From contig JAKAGZ010000004.1 in NCBI GenBank assembly GCA_021815365.1, forward strand, positions 39,190-103,189: a stretch of DNA of 64,000 bases, read 5' to 3'. Origin of the DNA: Bacteroidota bacterium (GTDB lineage: Bacteria; Bacteroidota; Ignavibacteria; Ignavibacteriales; Ignavibacteriaceae). Below, one piece after another: positions 58,142-64,000 of this stretch (position 1 is its first letter; each line of letters begins with the position of its first letter). The position numbers and the translations under genes are program-made. The notes under the pieces are model-generated. The model was not told the origin of the DNA. It was given only the letters and a program-made list of their open reading frames with translations, and did no database searches.

Positions 58142-59136
58142 TAAATCATTTCCGTTTTTAGTAGTTGTTTCTTTTTAAATTTTTGTTTGACAAGCTTATT
58201 ATAACCATACTTGAATTTAGAGGTAAGGCTTGCAAAAGAATAAAGGTTAGTTGGAAATGCGAAAGAAGGTTCGAAGTAACAATTGACAGTGCAGCCCTGG
58301 CAGTAATCAAATCTGCCTTCCATCTTTTTATAATATTTTATTTTTTCAGACTGCCTGATTTCTCTGATCGGTCTGTCAATGGGGATTCTTTCGTGCCCAA
58401 AGTGATAACACGGTAAAATAATTTCGTTGTAAGGAGAAATCACTATAACACGCGACACAGCTTTGCAGGATGGAGAATTAATATTGTTCCCTCCGTCGCG
58501 TCTTAGTTTCATAAATCCTTTGTTAAGATAAACATCGAGTTTGCCATCGCAGAACTCTTCAATAAAATCAACAGCTTCATCACTCAAGCCGGGGTTCCCG
58601 AAATAAGAAAAGACAGGGTTGACTAAAAGCACAAGCCCTTTCTCTTGTGCAAGTTCCCTCATCCGCGGCAGCTTTTTGTACGTTTCGTTTGTAACTGTAA
58701 ATAAGATATCAGGAAACTCACCGAGCGACTTTGCAATATCTATGCTTTTTAATACGTGGCTGTAACAATCAACTTTCCTAATTTTGTTGTGCTCTTCTTC
58801 GTCAGGTGAATCGAGAGAGAAATGCAGAAGGTCAATATTGCCGGCTAATTTTTCCGCAAATTTATGATAAAGCAGTCCGTTGCTCGTAATGCTCGTCTGC
58901 ATTTTAAAAGTTTTAGCATATTCAGCCATTAAATGAATATCTTTATGAAGAAGCGGTTCGCCGCCGGTCAGGTCTATAAATTTTACACCAAGTTCTGCGA
59001 GCTGCGAAACATTCGATTTAAAATCCTCTAATTTAGCATAAGGAGTATTTTTAAAAGTTTCGTGATCTCCGAAATGACAGAATTCACAAAAAGCATTACA
59101 CCTGTATGTTAAATAATAATTGCAGAGCAGAAGCAT
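58141..59136 (-). CDS. Radical SAM protein with SPASM-like C-terminus
   Basis: A 331 aa enzyme with the radical SAM cluster CNAFCEFC (Cys13, 17, 20), GGEPLLHKD and SLDSPDEEEHN. The C-terminal part has extra cysteines (PSCKAVSR, LPCYHFG, CQGCTVNC) as in auxiliary-cluster domains. This group includes peptide-modifying and lipid-modifying enzymes; no precursor peptide gene is seen nearby. It follows the GT2 gene by 90 bp containing heptad repeats. Confidence 0.88.
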   Translation of the reverse strand: MLLLCNYYLTYRCNAFCEFCHFGDHETFKNTPYAKLEDFKSNVSQLAELGVKFIDLTGGEPLLHKDIHLMAEYAKTFKMQTSITSNGLLYHKFAEKLAGNIDLLHFSLDSPDEEEHNKIRKVDCYSHVLKSIDIAKSLGEFPDILFTVTNETYKKLPRMRELAQEKGLVLLVNPVFSYFGNPGLSDEAVDFIEEFCDGKLDVYLNKGFMKLRRDGGNNINSPSCKAVSRVIVISPYNEIILPCYHFGHERIPIDRPIREIRQSEKIKYYKKMEGRFDYCQGCTVNCYFEPSFAFPTNLYSFASLTSKFKYGYNKLVKQKFKKKQLLKTEMI

Positions 59137-59189
59137 AAATCTATTGACCTACTTTAATCAAATTTCAAGATGAAAAACCAGCTAAAATT

Positions 59190-59226
59190 TTCCCATATTC
59201 TCTATTCCATTTACCATATTCCATTT
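59190..59226 (-). repeat. Degenerate heptanucleotide repeats after a stop codon
   Basis: Starting right after the TAA of the GT2 gene, the minus strand reads AAA then TGGAATA, TGGTAAA, TGGAATA, GAGAATA, TGGGAAA. The first 17 bases from the stop codon are identical to those following the permease stop at 15555. Confidence 0.65.
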
Positions 59227-60339
59227 TTAATACTTTCTTCCTTTCCAGACAACCTTCCTGTTGAAAAGCACAATAAAAGGAAGCGCTATCACATATACCA
59301 AATAATAAACCTGGAAGTTTATGAAATACCTGAAGTTCTTTTCGATCCCCAAAATTCTCAGCGCCGGGTAGAGAACAAGAGCATCAAGGAGAATTTTAAG
59401 AACGAGCAAATATAAACATAGGGGCGTGTAAAAAAAAGGCATAAGTAAAATACAGAGATATGTCAGAAACCCGTTTGCCATAATTGCAAAACCTCTGAAT
59501 GGAACATCAAGCCCGCCAACTCCCCATCTTTTTTTCTGATGAAAAAGAGATTTAATATCCGGGCACGGCAGCGATGTAACCAGAGTATCTTTATCAACAG
59601 GGTAAATTATCTTGTATTTTTTTAGCTTGTAGATCGCCATAAGCAGGTTAAAATCTTCTGTAACGCTGAAAGGAAGATTTTCATAGCCGCCGACTTCCTC
59701 ATAAGCTTTTTTGCGGTACGACATATTATTACCAATGCAGCTTATCGGGTTACCAAGATTTATCGTACTTGAAGCAACGATCAGCAGGTAAATAAAATCA
59801 AGAGACTGCATTCCCGAAAAGCTATCGTATGCAGCCTGGGTTGTTATTCCATTCACCATCCCGACATCTTTCTGAAAATATGAAGCGGTTTTAAAAACCC
59901 AGGTTGGTTTTACTTCGCAGTCAGCATCAGTAGTTAAAATGATCTCGTTCTTCGCAGCTTCGATCGCGTTTGCGAGTGCATTTGTTTTCCCTTTTAGCCT
60001 TCCAATTTCTTTTTTTGTAATTATTTTCCTGAACCTGCAGGGCGAAAGATTTAATTGATCCCTCGTGGCGATAAATTCATCAATTATCCTGCCTGTGTTA
60101 TCGGTTGACTGATCATCAACAATGATTATCTCTAACTTCCCTTCCGGGTAGATAAGTTTATCAAGAGCATTCAGGCATCGTAAAATATTTTTTTCTTCAT
60201 TTCTTGCAGCAACGATAACAGAGACTGTCGGCAGGTCTTTCTCTTCGATGACAGGAAACTTCTTAGCTGCCCCAATAATGAAAATCACTGACTGAATGAA
60301 ATAACCACAGATCGCAATAAAAAAAATTATTTCAAACAT
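59227..60339 (-). CDS. Glycosyltransferase family 2, membrane-bound
   Basis: A 370 aa GT-A enzyme: TVSVIVAARNEEKNILRCLN, IIVDDQSTDNTGRI, TTDADCEVKP, a TEDFN acceptor-site motif and QKKRW. One N-terminal and about three C-terminal membrane helices make it a processive or polyprenol-linked type. It overlaps the deacetylase gene by 13 bp; the pair resembles PgaC/PgaB or NodC/NodB sets, so an N-acetylglucosamine polymer is possible. Confidence 0.9.
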   Translation of the reverse strand: MFEIIFFIAICGYFIQSVIFIIGAAKKFPVIEEKDLPTVSVIVAARNEEKNILRCLNALDKLIYPEGKLEIIIVDDQSTDNTGRIIDEFIATRDQLNLSPCRFRKIITKKEIGRLKGKTNALANAIEAAKNEIILTTDADCEVKPTWVFKTASYFQKDVGMVNGITTQAAYDSFSGMQSLDFIYLLIVASSTINLGNPISCIGNNMSYRKKAYEEVGGYENLPFSVTEDFNLLMAIYKLKKYKIIYPVDKDTLVTSLPCPDIKSLFHQKKRWGVGGLDVPFRGFAIMANGFLTYLCILLMPFFYTPLCLYLLVLKILLDALVLYPALRILGIEKNFRYFINFQVYYLVYVIALPFIVLFNRKVVWKGRKY

Positions 60340-60971
60340 TCGTCCGGCTCTCCTATCTTAAATCCTTTTTTACTTGCTGCTTCAATGATAATCTTTATTG
60401 AATCACGAATTATATTTTTACTTTTGACGCTGTCGTGCAGGACAACGATGGAATTTCTTTCAAGATATTTCTCTACAGCAAATTTAACAAGTTTCAGATC
60501 ATTTTTATAATCGTAGGTCAGCAAAGACCACATAACATTTTTCAGGCTGCTGCCGGTTAGCAGACTTCCTGTTCTTAGCTTAAAACTGCCATAAGGCGGA
60601 CGAAAAAATTTAACTTTGTAATTAAATTTTTCTGCCATCAACTTGTTAAATAAAACTATCTCGCTAACAGATTCATCATAGCTGATTTTAGTCAGCCTCT
60701 TATGATTAAAAGTATGGTTGGCAATCGTATGTCCTTCATTAAGTATCAGCTGTGTGAGTTCAGGGTTATTGTTTACATTGCCTCCGACACAGAAAAAAAC
60801 AGCTTTCACTTTATTTGAGTTCAGCTCATTCAAAATAATTTCGGAAGATCCTTTTACCGGTCCATCGTCAAAAGTCAGCAGAACTTTTCCACAGGAAGTG
60901 TTCCAGATAAAGTCCAGGAAAAGCTTTTTGATAATAGCCGGAGGATTATAAAGATATTTTAAGCGGTTCAT
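60327..60971 (-). CDS. Polysaccharide deacetylase (NodB-like, CE4)
   Basis: A 214 aa NodB-domain protein: LLTFDDGPVKGS (Asp35/Asp36), metal His86 and His90 in NHTFNH, RPPYGSF and a late VVLHDS. The complete metal and catalytic set suggests an active N-deacetylase of chitin, peptidoglycan or exopolysaccharide. No clear signal peptide, so it may act in the cytoplasm or be anchored by its basic N-terminus. Confidence 0.93.
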   Translation of the reverse strand: MNRLKYLYNPPAIIKKLFLDFIWNTSCGKVLLTFDDGPVKGSSEIILNELNSNKVKAVFFCVGGNVNNNPELTQLILNEGHTIANHTFNHKRLTKISYDESVSEIVLFNKLMAEKFNYKVKFFRPPYGSFKLRTGSLLTGSSLKNVMWSLLTYDYKNDLKLVKFAVEKYLERNSIVVLHDSVKSKNIIRDSIKIIIEAASKKGFKIGEPDECLK

Positions 60972-61092
60972 AAGCTGTATTTTAAAAACTACTTCGGCAA
61001 TAAAAAGGAAACATATAATACAAGTTATAATTTATTAGCTGAATTTCCATAACTATACTTAAATTTGTTGACACTATTTCAAAAAAGTTACA

Positions 61093-61953
61093 ATGAAAAA
61101 TTTGCCTGAACATCAGAAAGGGATTTTTGCTGTTTTAGCTGCTGCCCTGCTTTGGAGCTCGGGTGGAATTTTGATAAAGCTCGTAACATTAAACCCTATG
61201 CAGATTTCTTTTGCAAGATGCTTCTTCGCCTCATTCGTTTTTCTTTTTCTGTTCCATACAAAGCTTCTCAAAGTTAACTGGTTCACTTTTCTGAATGCAG
61301 GATTTTACGCAGGTGTATTAATACTTTATGTTCTTGCAACCAAAACCACTACGGCGGCTAATGCTGTATTCCTTCAATACACAGCGCCGATCTATGTTCT
61401 GCTGCTTGAACCAATACTGAATAAAACCAATTACGAAAAAGTAAATATAATTACAATCTCCGTTTGCTTTATCGGGATGCTTATGTTCTTCGCCGGCAAA
61501 CTTTCCCCCGGAGATTTCAAGGGAAATATTCTTGCTCTTCTGTCGGGAGTTATGTTTGCAGGCTTTCTGCTCGGGATGAGGAAGAACAAACACGAATTTC
61601 AGTACAGCTCAATTTTTTATGGTAATATTCTTGTGCTGATCTTTTCTTTTACTTCCGTGATTGAAATACATTCAATCAGTCTGACTGATTTAAGCATGCT
61701 CGCCTTCCTTGGCATTTTCCAGATTGGTATCGCCTATGCAATTTTCAGCTATGGATTAAAAAAAGTTCTTGCTGTTGAGGCATCTCTTCTTTCTATGATA
61801 GAACCTGTGCTGAATCCTGTCTGGGTTCTTATCTGGTATGGCGAAGCCCCTTCGCTATACGCTGTGATTGGCGGAGTTATTATTCTGCTAGCGATAGCAG
61901 TAAGAACTATGATAAGCGGCAATCCAGCAATAAGAGCACGGATTAAAAACTGA
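61093..61953 (+). CDS. EamA-family (DMT) transporter
   Basis: A 286 aa membrane protein with ten helices in two EamA repeats: LLWSSGGILIKLVTLNPMQI in the first, FQIGIAYAIFSYGLKKVLAV and LLSMIEPVLNPVWVLIWYGE in the second. Members export amino acids or metabolites; the substrate cannot be read from the sequence. It is a single plus-strand gene converging with the next gene by 11 bp overlap. Confidence 0.92.
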   Translation: MKNLPEHQKGIFAVLAAALLWSSGGILIKLVTLNPMQISFARCFFASFVFLFLFHTKLLKVNWFTFLNAGFYAGVLILYVLATKTTTAANAVFLQYTAPIYVLLLEPILNKTNYEKVNIITISVCFIGMLMFFAGKLSPGDFKGNILALLSGVMFAGFLLGMRKNKHEFQYSSIFYGNILVLIFSFTSVIEIHSISLTDLSMLAFLGIFQIGIAYAIFSYGLKKVLAVEASLLSMIEPVLNPVWVLIWYGEAPSLYAVIGGVIILLAIAVRTMISGNPAIRARIKN

Positions 61954-62815
61954 GTATTAAATTCATCGTTGGTACGTACTCACTGTTTCCCGCCAAATTA
62001 ATTGTTTCCAATGTCATTCTCATCGAAAGGTTCTTATTAAATCTTGAGGCGCCCCACGCTGCTTCGAGGGCGCTTATCACGTGATTCAAATAAATTCCTA
62101 CGACAGCTTTTGTTGAAATATTATAAAGATCATTTGCATCACCGCGCAGACCTGAATAATAAGTAAATCTTGGAGAGAGAATATGAAAATCAGTATCATT
62201 CTGATTGCTGTCATCCCAGCCGTGGCTGTATTGCGGATACTTGCCGATCAATTCATAATACTGCTGCTCTCCCGGCAGAGGAAGGTTGTGTGAATAGCCA
62301 TCGCCGATGTCTGTCTCGAGCCTGTTCAATTCCTGCCAGACAACATTGCCGTTGCTGTCGAAGACGTGATAATCATTTGCATTAAGAGCAGGATTTAAAT
62401 TTTTCAGATTGTTTAAAGTCCACCGGGCGTAAGTTTTCACACTCCAGTGCTGGTTTGCAAAATTCTGAAATTCGTCAGTTTTCCGGTTGCCTTTGTTATT
62501 ATAGATAACGGCAGTCGTTATCAGAGCTGCTTCAGCAGCAACAAATATTGCAGAGATAAAATAATTCCCGTTGTAAAATTGCCCCGCACCAGGGACAAGC
62601 AAAGAGAAAAGTCCGGCTTTGACCGGGGATTTTTTTTCAGTGAGATCAAATTTTGCTGTCAGGTTTTCCCGGTTAAATTTTTCAAGCGTAGTTTTTGTAT
62701 CTTCCGATAACCTGCCCGTTAATGTATAACGCTGGCTTACCGTTTGTCCGAAGCCTGTTTGTAAAGCGCTAAAAGACAAACAAATAATTGCCGAAGATAA
62801 AAATAATTTTTTCAT
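61943..62815 (-). CDS. DUF5683-like exported protein
   Basis: A 290 aa protein with signal peptide (MKKLFLSSAIICLSFSALQT). The motif SPVKAGLFSLLVPGAGQFYN, then GNYFISAIFVAAEAALITTA, is the two-helix DUF5683 region seen in Bacteroidota/Ignavibacteria envelope proteins. The last 80 residues (NHVISALEAAWGASRFNKNL) repeat the hydrophobic pattern. Function unknown. It follows the truncated barrel protein by 25 bp. Confidence 0.75.
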   Translation of the reverse strand: MKKLFLSSAIICLSFSALQTGFGQTVSQRYTLTGRLSEDTKTTLEKFNRENLTAKFDLTEKKSPVKAGLFSLLVPGAGQFYNGNYFISAIFVAAEAALITTAVIYNNKGNRKTDEFQNFANQHWSVKTYARWTLNNLKNLNPALNANDYHVFDSNGNVVWQELNRLETDIGDGYSHNLPLPGEQQYYELIGKYPQYSHGWDDSNQNDTDFHILSPRFTYYSGLRGDANDLYNISTKAVVGIYLNHVISALEAAWGASRFNKNLSMRMTLETINLAGNSEYVPTMNLILSF

Positions 62816-62840
62816 ATTTCTTTTTAGCTGTGATTGTTAA

Positions 62841-64000
62841 TTAAAAATCAAAACCGAAAGCGATACCGCCGTAGAATCTCCATTCTTTACCGTAGGTAAT
62901 TTTTTTATCATTAATTATTCTTGTAAACTTATCAAAACCATAAGAGGCATCTAAAAATAGCGAGGTTGGAAATATGTAAAATGAATTCATCATAATTCTT
63001 AATTCAACACCCGCTCCTTTTTTGAACTGGTCAAATTTAGGAGTGCTGCCTGTCCAGGCATTACCAACATCTCCGTAAAATGACAAGAAAGCTTTATCAA
63101 TATATAATTGTCCGATCCTCTTATCAATATTCCTAGCCAGTGGAAATCTGTAAGTTAAATTCAGCCACGCAACTTTATTTCCGGCAACAGAATAAAAAGG
63201 ATATGCTTTCATGCCGATCAGCCCGCCGAGATAAAAATCAAAAAAAGAAGGCATTGCAGGACCTAAAATTGATCCAGCCCTTACTCGTGCTGTAATTGTT
63301 TGGTGATCGTCAATCCGAAAATGTGTCTGTGAATTAAATTCCAGCCGATGGAAATTAAAATCAGTATACACAGGCTGAAGTATCCCGTCAACAACAGTAT
63401 ATCTGCCTTCGGGATTAAATTTATTGAACTCATAATTATAAGTTAACTCAAGCCGGGTACCTACAGGATTTATGTCTGAATCTATATACTGCTTTTCAGC
63501 ATCGAGTGAATATTTAACCTGCAAATTCCTTCCAATCAGGTAAGTATCATTAGTTGAAGGGTACAATGTTTTTCTGTCAGGCAAAAGAAAGCTGCTGAGG
63601 TTCGCTGTATACCTGCTGAAAATAAATCTTAACTCGAGGTTCTGGTTCCTCGTGAATATTTTATGTTTAGCAGCAAGATCAACTTCAAAAAGATTATAAG
63701 TGACCACTGTAGGAATTATAAAATCATAGTTGACGGCGTTGCCAACAGTGTCAGCTCCAAAATAAATATTTATATTTGATTTTCTTGTTATGTTGTAAAG
63801 ATCAAGAGTCATTTCAGGCTTTAACCCGAGATCAAACAAGCCGGGAATTTTGTTCCGGTATTCCAGTGTCAGAAACAAATCTCTTTCACCGCGTGTGTTG
63901 ATCGTACCTCCTGCAAAAAGAGAGTAGCGGTTCAGCATATCCATCGAACTTACAATCAACCCAGGTTTAATTTTTTCGATGAAAGAATTGGTCGTGTTGT
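62841..64000 (-). CDS. Outer-membrane beta-barrel protein, C-terminal part (truncated)
   Basis: The frame is open to the right edge with no stop (upstream residues read NTTNSFIEKIKPGLIVSSMD), so the start lies outside the window. About 386 residues are visible. Alternating strands, loops such as LAGGTI-like FAGGTINTRGERDLFLTLEY, a GLIGMKAYPFYSVAGNKVAW patch and a final FGFDF with C-terminal Phe fit the BamA/TamA/surface-antigen class or the barrel of TolB-propeller-barrel fusions. Exact identity not settled. Confidence 0.7.
   Translation of the reverse strand, partial: NTTNSFIEKIKPGLIVSSMDMLNRYSLFAGGTINTRGERDLFLTLEYRNKIPGLFDLGLKPEMTLDLYNITRKSNINIYFGADTVGNAVNYDFIIPTVVTYNLFEVDLAAKHKIFTRNQNLELRFIFSRYTANLSSFLLPDRKTLYPSTNDTYLIGRNLQVKYSLDAEKQYIDSDINPVGTRLELTYNYEFNKFNPEGRYTVVDGILQPVYTDFNFHRLEFNSQTHFRIDDHQTITARVRAGSILGPAMPSFFDFYLGGLIGMKAYPFYSVAGNKVAWLNLTYRFPLARNIDKRIGQLYIDKAFLSFYGDVGNAWTGSTPKFDQFKKGAGVELRIMMNSFYIFPTSLFLDASYGFDKFTRIINDKKITYGKEWRFYGGIAFGFDF

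Overview
The window is chromosomal DNA from an AT-rich bacterium of the Bacteroidota/Ignavibacteria side of the tree. The evidence is a PorV/PorQ-type protein pair, secreted Asp-box/FlgD-like proteins of the type IX secretion style, a Ser/Thr kinase fused to Ycf48-like repeats, a histone H1-like Hc1 protein, a DUF5683-like protein and a CapA lipoprotein. Several promoters combine a TTGA -35 box with a TAnnTTTG-like -10 region. Placement in Ignavibacteria is my inference from gene content, not from a database search. No rRNA, tRNA, CRISPR array, prophage or complete insertion sequence was seen. Almost all genes lie on the minus strand; plus-strand exceptions are 28640-28900, 33640-35809, 45970-47106 and 61093-61953.

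Layout. 1-9101: one long minus-strand transcription unit, purN-purH-mreB-mreC-mreD-mrdA-rodA-dcd-pyrF plus the start of a membrane-anchored protein, joining purine/pyrimidine synthesis to the rod-shape (elongasome) genes. 9136-9559: a noncoding mobile-element-like repeat. 9567-12802: TPR protein and CTP synthase. 12874-14244: citrate synthase with its own promoter and terminator. 14248-20232: five-gene tripartite efflux operon (TolC, HlyD-type adaptor, ATPase, two MacB-type permeases). 20527-28308: PP2C phosphatase, Ser/Thr kinase with Ycf48-like repeats, MurA, a membrane MA-type peptidase with repeats, and a tRNA nucleotidyltransferase carrying an in-frame palindromic insert. 28640-33189: a small unknown gene, CapA lipoprotein, Hc1 protein, HdrD-like membrane Fe-S oxidoreductase and the biotin transporter BioY. 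33640-35809 (plus): HisA-like protein, cyclic-nucleotide-binding protein, UspA and an orphan HigA antitoxin preceded by what looks like a remnant of higB. 35871-36292: second, inverted copy of the repeat.

36305-43715: DCC-family protein, CorC/HlyC-type membrane protein, decaprenyl-phosphate phosphoribosyltransferase-like UbiA protein, methylmalonyl-CoA mutase catalytic subunit, MutL, DHFR and thymidylate synthase. 43785-51888: glycerate kinase and a surface-glycan cluster (GT9, two GT4-like enzymes, flippase, FemAB-like transferase, GT-C membrane transferase). 51923-56215: two PorV/PorQ proteins, a secreted Asp-box protein and a lipoprotein, tightly packed upstream of the glycan genes. 56299-60971: site-2 protease, DUF1207-like protein, radical SAM protein, GT2 and polysaccharide deacetylase. 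61093-64000: EamA transporter, DUF5683-like protein and a truncated outer-membrane beta-barrel protein.

The most interesting non-gene signals are the two-copy ~420 bp repeat with a covarying hairpin, a 97 bp element closed by a perfect 16 bp inverted repeat upstream of the HdrD-like gene, heptanucleotide repeats starting directly after two stop codons, and a short palindrome encoding LPDGRQ inside cca.
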